A stretch of DNA of 64,000 nt, taken from assembly GCA_947522735.1 (NCBI GenBank), contig CANNTZ010000001.1:1-64000 (forward strand), written 5' to 3'. Origin of the DNA: an uncultured Oscillospiraceae bacterium (GTDB lineage Bacteria; Bacillota; Clostridia; Oscillospirales; Ruminococcaceae). The position numbers and the translations under genes were made by a program. Shown here in pieces: positions 34,682-45,124 of the stretch (its first letter is position 1; every line of letters begins with the position of its first letter). Under the pieces are notes generated by a model. It made no database searches. It was not told the origin of the DNA and saw only the letters and a list, made by a program, of their open reading frames with translations.

Positions 34682-35092
34682 TCAATCCACGCGGACAAGC
34701 TCCCGTATCGCGTCCAGCTTTTTCTCGCCGATTCCGGGAACGTCGAGCAGCTCGTCCACGCTCCTGAAAAAGCCTATCTCATTGCGGTGCCTGATTATCG
34801 CCTCGGCGGTCGCCTTGCCGACGCCGGGCAGCTCCGTCAGCTCGTCGATACCGGCGGTGTTTATGTTGATGAGCGACGTATCGGCGGAGGACGCGGCGCT
34901 CAGGGAATACGAGACGCTGACGCCGCCGCTTGCACGGGAGAATATCGCGTCCGCGCTGACGGCGCAAAGAGGGCGCGCGAGCGTCACGCAGGCGAGCACC
35001 CCGGCGCACAGCGCCGCGCCAAGGATGAAAATCAGCCGCAGCAGCGTGATATCTACACCGGTGCCGGCCTGCGGCTTGAAGCGGTCTGACAT
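34682..35092 (-). CDS. ComEA-like helix-hairpin-helix DNA-binding protein
   Basis: 136 residues: an N-terminal membrane helix (LLRLIFILGAALCAGVLACVTL, about 16-38), an extracellular linker, and a C-terminal double HhH unit (NINTAGIDELTELPGVGK ... VPGIGEKKLDAIRELV). This is the ComEA design for capturing DNA at the cell surface, though it lacks the longer N-terminal SLBB domain of Bacillus ComEA. comEC is not in the window. GGAGGGAGAG precedes the start at 35092. Confidence 0.88.
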   Translation of the reverse strand: MSDRFKPQAGTGVDITLLRLIFILGAALCAGVLACVTLARPLCAVSADAIFSRASGGVSVSYSLSAASSADTSLININTAGIDELTELPGVGKATAEAIIRHRNEIGFFRSVDELLDVPGIGEKKLDAIRELVRVD

Positions 35093-35111
35093 TGCTCTCC
35101 CTCCGTTCGGT

Positions 35112-35810
35112 CTATTTTTCGATGAGCGCCGCCATCTGTCGCGCAAGCTCCATGCGGCGCTCTGCGTCATCGGTGTGGCCGCCCACCCTCATCGCCTCTC
35201 CGGCGGCGCGGCACCTCTCTATCTGGCGCTCGATATAGCTTTTTTCCCGCTCGCCGGGGTTTTCGGCAAGCCTGCCGGTGAGCGCGAAAAGCTCGTCCGG
35301 CTCGTACTCCTCACCGGTATAAGCGGCGGCAATGACGGTATAGACATGCCCTCCGGCAAGCGCGGCGCGCTCGCAGATTATGCCGAAGCCGCTGCGGCAG
35401 AGCCAGCGGCGCAGCTCTCCGGCCTTGCTCATCGGCTGCAATATCAGCCGTATCCCTGATTCTCGCAGCCACGGCGCGGCGGCGATTATGGAGCATATCA
35501 GCTCTCCGCCCATCCCGGCGATTACGACGTCCTGTGCGCAGCCGGGCTTTAATCCGGAAAGTCCGTCGCAGAGCGCGAGCGTCACCCTGTCCTCAAGGCC
35601 GCACCGCGCAACCGTCTCCCTCGCGCGTTCAAGCGGCATTTCGTTTATATCGGTCGCAAAGCCGCTCGGGCAGACGCCGCGATTTATCAGCTCGCAGACA
35701 AGATAGCCGTGGTCGGCGCCGACATCCGCGATAACCGAGCCGCGGCGCACAAGGCTCGCGACGGTTTCAAGCCGCTCGTCGAGCCGTATACGGTGTATAA
35801 TGTGATCCAT
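35112..35810 (-). CDS. trmK: tRNA (adenine(22)-N(1))-methyltransferase
   Basis: 232 residues. N-terminal RLDERLETVASLVRRGSVIADVGADHGYL contains the SAM-binding loop, and the conserved IAGMGGELICSII and LQPMSKAGELRRWLCRSGF are typical of TrmK (YqfN), which makes m1A22 in tRNA. The C-terminal part is a helical coil. The start at 35810 (MDHIIHRIRL) has AAGGAAGG nine bases upstream. First gene of the trmK-comEA-nif3 unit. Confidence 0.92.
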   Translation of the reverse strand: MDHIIHRIRLDERLETVASLVRRGSVIADVGADHGYLVCELINRGVCPSGFATDINEMPLERARETVARCGLEDRVTLALCDGLSGLKPGCAQDVVIAGMGGELICSIIAAAPWLRESGIRLILQPMSKAGELRRWLCRSGFGIICERAALAGGHVYTVIAAAYTGEEYEPDELFALTGRLAENPGEREKSYIERQIERCRAAGEAMRVGGHTDDAERRMELARQMAALIEK

Positions 35811-35855
35811 TCGGGCATACCTTCCTTGAAGCATCCGCAGCGTCCGCTTAACGAA

Positions 35856-35884
35856 ACGACCCCCGTTCAGCCGGGGGCCGTCGT
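35856..35884 (-). terminator. Candidate terminator after the DUF1858 gene
   Basis: ACGACCCCCG (35856-35865) pairs with CGGGGG-CC-GTCGT (35872-35884). On the minus strand it is followed by TTTCGTT, a weak U-tract. Confidence 0.5.
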
Positions 35885-35900
35885 TCGCGTCAACCGCAGA

Positions 35901-36104
35901 TCATTTTGCAAAATGCTCGTTGAGCTTTTCTATAAGCTCCTCGGGATCGACACCGTGTACCATGCAGGCCTGCTCAAGGCTCTCGCCGCGTGCCGCCGGG
36001 CAGCCGAGGCAGTGCATACCCATCTCAAGAAAATACGGCGCGCAGGTGCGGTCGTGGTCAAGAATCTCTCCGATGAGGGTATCTTTGGTTACAGAAAATG
36101 CCAT
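35901..36104 (-). CDS. DUF1858 redox-disulfide domain protein
   Basis: 67 residues: VTKDTLIGEILDHDRTCAPYFLEMGMHCLGCPAARGESLEQAC. The CxxC (HCLGCP) and upstream Cys are the signature of the DUF1858 domain found with hybrid-cluster proteins and as stand-alone small proteins. Role unknown, probably redox or metal related. It has its own promoter (36144-36172). Confidence 0.88.
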   Translation of the reverse strand: MAFSVTKDTLIGEILDHDRTCAPYFLEMGMHCLGCPAARGESLEQACMVHGVDPEELIEKLNEHFAK

Positions 36105-36143
36105 TTTAACGTCCTCCGTTCAAAAGCTTCTTTTTCGACTTAT

Positions 36144-36172
36144 ATTATACCCCAAACTCCGGGCCATTTCAA
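36144..36172 (-). promoter_or_regulatory. Promoter of the DUF1858 gene
   Basis: Minus-strand TTGAAA (36167-36172), spacer 17, TATAAT (36144-36149). Confidence 0.75.
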
Positions 36173-36212
36173 CACTAATCGCAAAATTGGCGGTGAAATA
36201 TCCATGAACGGC

Positions 36213-36881
36213 CTATTCAAACAGCACGCCGTTTTTGGTATAGACTGCAAGCTTGGTATAATCGACGCGCGGAAATGAGGCGCCGGTCCTTTCGGTAAAA
36301 TTGTTAAACAGCAGCATGGGATTTATGTTGACCGTATTTCCGGCGGCAAGGCGCAGCGTCAGCCGCAGCGTGCCGTCCTCAAGAGCAGGCTCCTCCTGCT
36401 GCATGATGTGCGGCTTGACGTCAATGTCCTTTATCCCGGCCTTGGTCTTTTTGGGAATGACGATCTCGCTCTGCGCAAAGTAGTCGTTCCACGCGCGCAG
36501 CGTGCCGTCGTCGCTCCCGGACGCCCGCACCGAGAAATCGGCGAGCGCAATCTCCGCCACCTTCAGCCTTGGCGCGGCAACGCGGACGAGCCTCAGGCCC
36601 TCAGGCAGCACAGGCGCGATAAGGCGCTCTGCCATGGCAAAATCCGCGCCGTCTGTGAGACGAAAATCCATAGTCTCGTACAGACTCTCTATCCCCAGCG
36701 AGAGCGGCAGCGCAAAGGTGATATATACATGCGGGTTGAAGCCCTCGGTGTACCACACCGGCAGCCGCGAGCGCCGGAGCACCCTCTGCATACAGCGGTT
36801 CATGTCGAGATGCGAGATAAATCGCATGTCGCCGGTCTTTTGGTAAAAGAGTCTCGCGTCGGTCACATTATTCATGTCCAA
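36213..36881 (-). CDS. TIGR03936-family radical-SAM partner protein (DUF2344)
   Basis: 222 residues: ARLFYQKTGDMRFISHLDMNRCMQRVLRRS at the N-terminus and YTEGFNPHVYITFALPLSLGIES are diagnostic. It is almost always encoded next to, or fused with, the TIGR03960 radical-SAM protein, as here, where the genes overlap by 14 bases. The function is not established; links to tRNA or ribosome-assembly genes have been noted in other genomes. The TTG at 36881 is seven bases from GGGAGGA; ATG at 36875 is the alternative. Confidence 0.9.
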   Translation of the reverse strand: MDMNNVTDARLFYQKTGDMRFISHLDMNRCMQRVLRRSRLPVWYTEGFNPHVYITFALPLSLGIESLYETMDFRLTDGADFAMAERLIAPVLPEGLRLVRVAAPRLKVAEIALADFSVRASGSDDGTLRAWNDYFAQSEIVIPKKTKAGIKDIDVKPHIMQQEEPALEDGTLRLTLRLAAGNTVNINPMLLFNNFTERTGASFPRVDYTKLAVYTKNGVLFE

Positions 36882-38715
36882 TGCAGCGTCCTCCCATCAG
36901 CCTTGCCGCCCCGCAGCCGGAGCAGCGCTCGCGGCAGTTGGGCGTCGTCAGCGCCTCCTTTGCGCGCCTGTTCTCGCGGACAAGAAAGCTCTTATCCACT
37001 CCGTGGAAGATGTGATCCCACGGCATCAGCTCGTCGTATGGCCGGGTTCGGTTGGCATAGAAGGTGGGATCGACGCCGTTTTCCTCAAACGCCTCCATCC
37101 ACAGCTCGTATTTGAAGTGCTCGTCCCACGCATCAAAAGTACATCCCCTGCGCCACGCAGACTCGATGACGGAGCATATCCTCCGGTCGCCGCGTGCAAA
37201 CACACCCTCGAGCGCGCTCACCCTCGGCAGATGCCAGCTTATCTGTATCTTTCGGCTTTTGACGCAGGAGAGCAGATATTTCTGCTTTTTTTGCAGCATC
37301 TCCGGCGTATCCTGCGGCTCGAACTCAAACGGCGTGTGCGGCTTCGGGACAAAGCTGGAGACGCTCGCCGAGACGGTGACGCCGCGACCCTTGGGCTTGG
37401 TCGGCAGCGAATAGTAGAGATCGACCACCTTTTGCGCAAGCTCTGCTATACCGGCGACGTCCTCAAGCGTTTCTCCGGGCAGACCGATCATAAAGTAGAG
37501 CTTGACGGCGGTGTAGCCGCCCTCAAAGGCGATGCGGCAGGTGCGCAATATCTCCTCCTCTGTGATGTTCTTGTTGATGACGTCCCGCATACGCTGCGTG
37601 CCCGCCTCCGGAGCAAAGGTCAGCCCGTTCTTTTTGAGCAGCGAGACGCGGTCGAGCACCTCCTTGGAGAAGTGATCGATGCGCAGCGAGGGCAGGGACA
37701 GGCTCACCTTGTCGTCGTTCGTCCAGTCGAGCAGCTTGTCCAGCAGCGGCTCGATCTCGGTGTAGTCGCTCGTCGAGAGAGAGCATAGCGACAATTCCTC
37801 GTAGCCGGTGGAGTAGCACAGCTCGCGCGCGTTCTGGTTTAGCTTTTCGCTGCTCTTCTCGCGCACCGGGCGGTAGATGAAGCCCGCCTGACAGAACCGG
37901 CAGCCGCGTATGCAGCCGCGCATGACCTCGATTACCGCGCGGTCGTGAATCGCCTCGGTGAACGGGACGACAAACTCCTTGGGATAAAATACGTTTTCAA
38001 AGTCCTCTATTATACGCTTTGTAATTTTAGGAGGTGTATCGCCCTCTGGTATAAGCGCCGCAAGCGTTCCGTCCGCGTTGTATTCCGGCGTATAGAGCGA
38101 CGGGACGTAGAAGCCGTTGAGCCGGGAGGCGCGGCGCAGAAACTCGCGCTTGCCAACACCCTCGCGCTTTGCCTCGCGATAGAGCGCCATCAGCTCCGGC
38201 AGCGCCTCCTCGCCCTCGCCTATCGAAAAGACATCGACAAAATCGGCGACCGGCTCCGGGTTGCAGGTGCAGGGCCCGCCCGCAATGACGATATTCTTCA
38301 GCTCGTCGCCGCGCTTGTCGGCACGCACCGGCAGCCCGGCAAGATCAAGCATGTTGAGCATGTTGGTGTAGCACAGCTCATATTGCAGCGTGAAGCCGAT
38401 AAAATCAAAGACTCCAAGCTCGTCCTTGCTTTCGAGCGCGTAGAGCGGCAGCCCCTCGGCGCGCATCAGCGCCTCCATGTCGGAGTCCGGCGCAAAAACG
38501 CGCTCGCACCAGACATAGTCCAGCGTGTTCAGCACGCCGTAGAGTATCTTTATCCCAAGGTGCGACATGCCCACCTCGTATTTGTCCGGGAAGCAGAACG
38601 CGAACCGCACGTCCATCCTGGATTTGTCCTTCATCGTGCAGCCGGGCTCTCCGCCGGAATATCGCGCCGGCTTCTGCACCCTTGTCAGCATCGTTTCCAG
38701 TTTCTGTATGTCCAA
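36868..38715 (-). CDS. TIGR03960-family B12-binding-like radical SAM protein
   Basis: 615 residues. The N-terminal part is cobalamin-binding-like, with FCFPDKYEVGMSHLGIKILYG. The radical-SAM cluster motif CIRGCRFCQAGF (CxxxCxxC) sits at about 260-270, followed by a TIM-barrel and TFAPEAGTQRMRDVINKN. The initiation codon is TTG (38715), with AAAGGG about ten bases upstream. Function unproven. It is co-transcribed with its TIGR03936 partner from 38747-38775. Confidence 0.9.
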   Translation of the reverse strand: MDIQKLETMLTRVQKPARYSGGEPGCTMKDKSRMDVRFAFCFPDKYEVGMSHLGIKILYGVLNTLDYVWCERVFAPDSDMEALMRAEGLPLYALESKDELGVFDFIGFTLQYELCYTNMLNMLDLAGLPVRADKRGDELKNIVIAGGPCTCNPEPVADFVDVFSIGEGEEALPELMALYREAKREGVGKREFLRRASRLNGFYVPSLYTPEYNADGTLAALIPEGDTPPKITKRIIEDFENVFYPKEFVVPFTEAIHDRAVIEVMRGCIRGCRFCQAGFIYRPVREKSSEKLNQNARELCYSTGYEELSLCSLSTSDYTEIEPLLDKLLDWTNDDKVSLSLPSLRIDHFSKEVLDRVSLLKKNGLTFAPEAGTQRMRDVINKNITEEEILRTCRIAFEGGYTAVKLYFMIGLPGETLEDVAGIAELAQKVVDLYYSLPTKPKGRGVTVSASVSSFVPKPHTPFEFEPQDTPEMLQKKQKYLLSCVKSRKIQISWHLPRVSALEGVFARGDRRICSVIESAWRRGCTFDAWDEHFKYELWMEAFEENGVDPTFYANRTRPYDELMPWDHIFHGVDKSFLVRENRRAKEALTTPNCRERCSGCGAARLMGGRCIGHE

Positions 38716-38746
38716 ATTTCATTCGCCCTTTCGGTGGTATATTCTT

Positions 38747-38775
38747 ATGATACACTATTCTCCGGCCTTTTTCAA
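38747..38775 (-). promoter_or_regulatory. Promoter of the radical-SAM pair
   Basis: Minus-strand TTGAAA (38770-38775), spacer 17, TATCAT (38747-38752). Confidence 0.7.
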
Positions 38776-38834
38776 GGCTTTCCGTCCGACGCTCCGATAT
38801 TTGCCGGGCGTTGCCCGCCGTTTTCATTTCCGGA

Positions 38835-38881
38835 CGGCAAAATGCGGCGAACCGTTTTAAAAACGACGCCGCATTTTGCCG
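38835..38881. terminator. Long inverted repeat after glnN
   Basis: Perfect 15-base arms CGGCAAAATGCGGCG (38835-38849) and its complement (38867-38881), loop of 17. No strong U-tract on the minus strand, so it may act as an mRNA end-protecting stem or a weak terminator for glnN. Confidence 0.65.
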
Positions 38882-38918
38882 TTATATTAGAGTATCAGGA
38901 GAACACGATGCCAAAAGC

Positions 38919-41015
<2,097 letters not shown>

Positions 41016-41043
41016 TTTTCCGCACTCCTTTTCCACAGCAAAA

Positions 41044-41088
41044 AGCGGGGACGGCGATCCCGTAAGCTCAAGACGCCGTTGCCCCGCT
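41044..41088 (-). terminator. glnN leader terminator T2
   Basis: On the minus strand AGCGGGG, a two-base bulge and ACGGCG (41088-41074) pair with CGCCGT and CCCCGCT (41056-41044), followed by TTTTTG. It ends 25-30 bases before the glnN start codon. Its loop side carries GGCGTCTTGAGC, nearly the same as the 5' arm of T1. Confidence 0.88.
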
Positions 41089-41121
41089 GTGATTTTCGTG
41101 ATATTCCGTTTTAATGAATAG

Positions 41122-41155
41122 AAAAGGCGTCCTGAAGCTCTCGCTTCAAGACGCC
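41122..41155 (-). terminator. glnN leader terminator T1
   Basis: On the minus strand GGCGTCTTGAAGC (41155-41143), loop GAGA, GCTTCAGGACGCC (41138-41126), then TTTTC. It lies only about 15 bases after the predicted transcription start, so it must act on very short transcripts. Confidence 0.85.
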
Positions 41156-41175
41156 CTTGCCTTTCTACGGGTATC

Positions 41176-41204
41176 ATTATACTCGCGCGACACAGGTTTG
41201 TCAA
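41176..41204 (-). promoter_or_regulatory. glnN promoter
   Basis: Minus-strand TTGACA (41199-41204), spacer 17, TATAAT (41176-41181): full sigma-A consensus. Predicted start near 41169, giving a leader of about 155 bases before glnN. In the rest of the 389-base gap (41205-41404) I see nothing else. Confidence 0.9.
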
Positions 41205-41404
41205 GCCTTTTTTTAAAATTTTTCGCCGGCGACCGGTTTCGCACATATCCGGCGCGCCTGACCGCGGATCAACAATTATCCGCGCGGTATCTTGCGGTAT
41301 CCCGTGTCCTGAGCCGTCCGGGCCGCTCCTTAAAAAGCACGTCACAGGAGCCTCTTGAAGCCTTTTGAAAAAACAGCTTCTGCTCCTGCGAAATATTGCT
41401 CCTC

Positions 41405-42205
41405 TCAGCGTATGGCTCCGAAAAAATGCAGCACGTTCATGTCCTCGATGAGCTTGCTGCCATGATTGCCCCCGCCGTCCTCGCTCGGATGCTGGCCGTG
41501 ATCCGGAGAATAGGAGAGCAGGATGCGGTGCTTGCCGCTGAATTTTTCGAGGGCGGTCGCGATGCTGTCAAAAACTTCCGCCTCTATACCCAGAGCGTTC
41601 AACGCCTCCTTTGACTCCGGGCCGTATGCGTGAGCCGCGTTGTCGTAATCAAAGGTGTGGATGCTGATAAAGTCATACTCGTCCCCCTCTATCAGCGCGA
41701 GCGCCTTTTCCTGTATATCCACGGCGTTTTTTGCAGCAAAATAGTCAAGCGCGCGACCCTTGAAGATATGGTGGAAGGTCGAGTCCTCTGTGGCAAGAAT
41801 GGCCACCTTTTTTCCTGCCCCGATGAGCCGGTCGAACAGCGTGTCGCAGGTGAGCTGTGGGCGCACATATGTCTGTATGCCGTGGATTTCGGGATCGACC
41901 CCCGTATACATGGAGGCGTGGGCCACCGGGGTCACCGACATGACGGTGCTCAAGAACGGTATGCTCATGCTCGTATGCTTATAGACCGGCGCAAACCTTC
42001 CGGTATATTCCTGCCACATGTAAAGTCCGACGGCGTCCGCGTGATATATCACTGCCCGGTCCGCGCAGCCGCCGAGACGCTGTCTGAGGATATCCGCCGC
42101 CCACTTTATTGGCGGCGCGTAGGTATCGGGAAGCGTGACTCCAATGCACTCGGCAACCGTGGCCGCAAACTGCTTCAAAGGATAGTGGTTGTAATGATCC
42201 GCCAT
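41405..42205 (-). CDS. Alkaline-phosphatase-superfamily hydrolase (type I phosphodiesterase-like)
   Basis: 266 residues of the metal-dependent phosphatase/phosphodiesterase/sulfatase fold: [30 protein letters not shown] (nucleophile Ser/Thr region), [20 protein letters not shown] and [18 protein letters not shown] (metal His/Asp). No signal peptide, so cytoplasmic. The [12 protein letters not shown] block resembles nucleotide pyrophosphatase-like proteins. It lies between glnN and the glutamate synthase operon but points away from the latter; no nitrogen role is evident. SD GAAAGGAAG. Confidence 0.82.
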   Translation of the reverse strand: MADHYNHYPLKQFAATVAECIGVTLPDTYAPPIKWAADILRQRLGGCADRAVIYHADAVGLYMWQEYTGRFAPVYKHTSMSIPFLSTVMSVTPVAHASMYTGVDPEIHGIQTYVRPQLTCDTLFDRLIGAGKKVAILATEDSTFHHIFKGRALDYFAAKNAVDIQEKALALIEGDEYDFISIHTFDYDNAAHAYGPESKEALNALGIEAEVFDSIATALEKFSGKHRILLSYSPDHGQHPSEDGGGNHGSKLIEDMNVLHFFGAIR

Positions 42206-42317
42206 ATTTATTACTTCCTTTCTCCGGATGCATGGATACCCGGAATTTATATAACATTATAGCACCTCGCCCGCCGCGCGTAAAGCAAAAAAATAAATTG
42301 CATCCCTCAAAAACGGA

Positions 42318-42346
42318 TTGACAAATTTGCCGGCACGTGTTAAAAT
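42318..42346 (+). promoter_or_regulatory. Promoter of the glutamate synthase operon
   Basis: TTGACA (42318-42323), spacer 17, TAAAAT (42341-42346). Predicted start near 42353, eight or so bases before the leader terminator. Confidence 0.88.
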
Positions 42347-42360
42347 ATTCACATTGATGA

Positions 42361-42423
42361 GCAAAGGCGTTCATTCACCCCAGGGGGCCGTTCCCCCTGC
42401 ACGAATGAACGCCCTTGCTTTTT
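42361..42423 (+). terminator. Leader terminator of the glutamate synthase operon
   Basis: Very strong hairpin: GCAAAGGCGTTCATTC (42361-42376) pairs with GAATGAACGCCCTTGC (42403-42418), then a small internal loop, then CAGGGGG/CCCCCTG (42381-42387, 42393-42399) around CCGTT, followed by TTTTT (42419-42423). It ends 23 bases before the start codon at 42446, so default transcription should stop here. Confidence 0.92.
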
Positions 42424-42445
42424 GCTTTGAAAGAGGATGATCTCA

Positions 42446-43537
42446 TTGAAACCAGAGGGGCAGGTGCGCATCCCGTCGGGCTGCGCGATATCCGCCGTTA
42501 TCTCACGGGATGGCAATAAAATGACCGGCGAAAAGGTCATAAAAAGCATGATACCCATGCACGACCGCTCCAACGGGCTTGGCGGCGGCTTGGCGGGCTA
42601 CGGGATTTATCCCGAATACCGCGATTTCTATGCGTTTCACATCTTTTACTCCGACAACGACGCCAGAGTGGAATGTGAAAAGCTGCTGAAAGACCGCTTT
42701 GAGCTTGTTCATGCCGAAAATATCCCCATCCGCAAAATACCGGAGATAACCGATATCCCGCTCATCTGGCGCTATTTCGTCTCGCCGCTCTCGTCGGTGC
42801 AGACACGCCTGCAGCTTGACGAAAAGGAATACGTCGTGCGCACCGTGATGCTGATAAATTCCCGCTTGCAGGGCTCTTATGTATTTTCCTGCGGCAAAAA
42901 CATGGGCGCGTTCAAGGCCGTCGGCTTCCCGGAGGACGTCGGCCGCTTCTACCGCCTCGACGAATACGAGGCGTACTCCTGGACCGCACACGGACGCTAT
43001 CCGACCAACACTCCCGGCTGGTGGGGCGGCGCACACCCATTTGCACTGCTGGAGCTCTCCGTCGTCCACAACGGCGAGATATCCTCCTACGACGCCAACC
43101 GGCGCTACATAGAGATGTTCGGCTACAAATGCACCCTCCAGACCGACACCGAGGTCATAACCTACATCGCCGACTATCTGCTACGGCGTCAGGGCTTGTC
43201 GCTTGAGGAGATGGCGTCGGTCATCGCCGCGCCGTTCTGGAGCACGATAAGCGTCAAGGCTCCCGCGGCTGCGGCGCAGCTTGCGTATCTGCGCACCGTG
43301 TTCCCCAGCCTGCTGATAACCGGTCCGTTCTCCATCGTCCTTGGCTTCACAGGCGGACTTATGGCGCTGGGCGACCGGCTCAAGCTGCGCTCAATGGTCG
43401 TCGCCGAAAAGGACGACCGCGTCTTTATCGCGAGCGAGGAGGCGGCGATACGCGCCATGGAGCCTGACGCCGTGGGGCTCTTTGCGCCGTCCGGCGGCGA
43501 GCCCGTTATTGTCAGAGTAAAGGAGGGCTCGTACTGA
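42446..43537 (+). CDS. Glutamate synthase, glutamine amidotransferase subunit
   Basis: Class II (Ntn-type) glutaminase that supplies ammonia for glutamate synthesis. 363 residues. The presumed catalytic Cys is in IPSGCAIS near the N-terminus rather than at position 2, so trimming or a variant start may be needed; this is usual for the stand-alone archaeal/clostridial subunit. MHDRSNGLGGGLAGYG, THGRYPTNTPGWWGGAHPF-like AHGRYPTNTPGWW and VVHNGEISSYDANRRYIE are conserved. I choose TTG 42446, nine bases after GAGG; ATG 42437 is directly against that SD. First gene of the operon; its stop overlaps the next ATG by one base. Confidence 0.92.
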   Translation: MKPEGQVRIPSGCAISAVISRDGNKMTGEKVIKSMIPMHDRSNGLGGGLAGYGIYPEYRDFYAFHIFYSDNDARVECEKLLKDRFELVHAENIPIRKIPEITDIPLIWRYFVSPLSSVQTRLQLDEKEYVVRTVMLINSRLQGSYVFSCGKNMGAFKAVGFPEDVGRFYRLDEYEAYSWTAHGRYPTNTPGWWGGAHPFALLELSVVHNGEISSYDANRRYIEMFGYKCTLQTDTEVITYIADYLLRRQGLSLEEMASVIAAPFWSTISVKAPAAAAQLAYLRTVFPSLLITGPFSIVLGFTGGLMALGDRLKLRSMVVAEKDDRVFIASEEAAIRAMEPDAVGLFAPSGGEPVIVRVKEGSY

Positions 43538-45042
43538 TGTCCCTTTCATATATATTCCCGGAGTTCGAGGTTGTCCGCCGCGACGACCGCTGCACAAAAT
43601 GCCGCATCTGCGAGAAGCAGTGTGCCTGCGGCGTACACAGCTACGACGAAAAGGGAAAAATCATGCTCAGCGACGAGGCGAGGTGCGTGGACTGCCAGCG
43701 CTGCGTCTCCTTCTGCCCCGCCCATGCGCTCAAAATCGTCAAAAACGACTGCGCCTTCCGTGAAAACGCCAACTGGCGCTGCGACACTATAAAGGAAATC
43801 TTCAAGCAGGCGTCCAGCGGCGGCGTGCTGCTCTCCTCGATGGGCAACCCGAGGCCGCTGCCGGTCTATTGGGACCGCATACTCCTTGACGCCTCGCAGG
43901 TGACCAATCCTCCCATCGACCCGTTGCGCGAGCCGATGGAGACCAGAGTGTTCCTTGGCCGCAAGCCCTCCAAAATCCGCCGCGACGCCTGCGGCAGGAT
44001 CGTCACCGACCTGCCGCCGCAGCTTGAGCTTTCCATGCCTGTGCTGTTTTCGGCGATGAGCTACGGCTCGATAAGCTACAACGCGCACGAGAGCCTTGCC
44101 CGTGCCGCAAGGGAGCTCGGCATACTCTACAACACCGGCGAGGGCGGACTGCACGAGGACTTCTACCGCTTCGGCGAAAACACTGTCGTTCAGGTCGCGT
44201 CCGGGCGCTTCGGCGTCCACGAGGCTTATCTCAACGCCGGAGCCGCAATCGAGATAAAGATGGGACAGGGCGCGAAGCCCGGCATCGGCGGCCACCTGCC
44301 CGGAGCAAAGATAGTCGGCGATATCTCCAAAACCCGCATGATACCCGAGGGCTCCGACGCCATCTCACCCGCACCGCACCACGACATCTATTCCATCGAG
44401 GATCTCCGCCAGCTCGTCTATTCCATAAAGGAGACTACACAGGACCGCAAGCCGGTAATCGTCAAGGTTGCCGCCGTACACAACATCGCCGCCATTGCGA
44501 GCGGCATCGCCCGCAGCGGCGCTGATATCATCGCAATTGACGGCCTCCGCGGCGGCACCGGAGCCGCGCCCACCCGCATCCGGGACAACGTCGGCATACC
44601 GATAGAGCTGGCTCTCGCGGCGGTGGATCAGCGGCTGCGCGACGAGGGAATACGCAACAACGTCTCGCTCATCGCCGGCGGAAGCATCCGCTCGGCGTCT
44701 GATGTCGTCAAGGCGGTCGCGCTCGGCGCCGACGCCTGCTATATCGCGACTGCGGCGCTGCTTGCGCTCGGCTGTCACCTCTGCCGCACCTGCCAAAGCG
44801 GCAATTGCAGCTGGGGCATCGCCACCCAACGCCCGGAGCTGGTGCGCCGCCTCGACCCCAACGAGGGCGCCGCGCGTCTTGTCAACCTGCTGACCGCATG
44901 GCGGCACGAGATCAAGGAGATGATGGGTGGAATGGGCATCAACTCCATTGAGGCGCTGCGCGGGAACCGCCGTATGCTGCGCGGCATCGGCATGACCGAA
45001 AAGGAGCTGGAGATCCTTGGCATAGCCCATGCGGGAGAATGA
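43537..45042 (+). CDS. Glutamate synthase, FMN/iron-sulfur catalytic subunit
   Basis: Catalyses reductive transfer of the glutamine amide to 2-oxoglutarate. 501 residues: an N-terminal 2x[4Fe-4S] ferredoxin domain (CTKCRICEKQCACG and CVDCQRCVSFCP, about 19-65), then the FMN TIM barrel with GLRGGTGAAPTRIRDNVG, and the 3Fe-4S motif CHLCRTCQSGNC followed by WGIATQRPEL. This is the archaeal-type large subunit, shorter than proteobacterial GltB because the amidotransferase and GXGXG domains are separate genes on either side. The electron donor is probably ferredoxin or a separate NAD(P)H subunit not seen here. Confidence 0.94.
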   Translation: MSLSYIFPEFEVVRRDDRCTKCRICEKQCACGVHSYDEKGKIMLSDEARCVDCQRCVSFCPAHALKIVKNDCAFRENANWRCDTIKEIFKQASSGGVLLSSMGNPRPLPVYWDRILLDASQVTNPPIDPLREPMETRVFLGRKPSKIRRDACGRIVTDLPPQLELSMPVLFSAMSYGSISYNAHESLARAARELGILYNTGEGGLHEDFYRFGENTVVQVASGRFGVHEAYLNAGAAIEIKMGQGAKPGIGGHLPGAKIVGDISKTRMIPEGSDAISPAPHHDIYSIEDLRQLVYSIKETTQDRKPVIVKVAAVHNIAAIASGIARSGADIIAIDGLRGGTGAAPTRIRDNVGIPIELALAAVDQRLRDEGIRNNVSLIAGGSIRSASDVVKAVALGADACYIATAALLALGCHLCRTCQSGNCSWGIATQRPELVRRLDPNEGAARLVNLLTAWRHEIKEMMGGMGINSIEALRGNRRMLRGIGMTEKELEILGIAHAGE

Positions 45043-45124
45043 CGGAAAAAGGCAGAAATTCATGAAAATTCTATTTTTTTACAAAAATACGGTAGAAATA
45101 ATCCGAAAGGCGTGGTAAAATAAA

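Noticed and set aside
42357..42440. A 27-codon leader peptide frame (ATG at 42357 to TGA at 42438) across the glutamate synthase leader terminator
   Set aside because: It would start only a few bases from the predicted transcription start with no SD, and contains no run of a regulatory amino acid (no Gln or Glu cluster), so a classical attenuation peptide is unlikely.
45054..45080. Terminator between the FMN and GXGXG subunit genes of glutamate synthase
   Set aside because: The stem is short, AT-rich and imperfect; with seven T it may cause a pause but is too weak to call a terminator.
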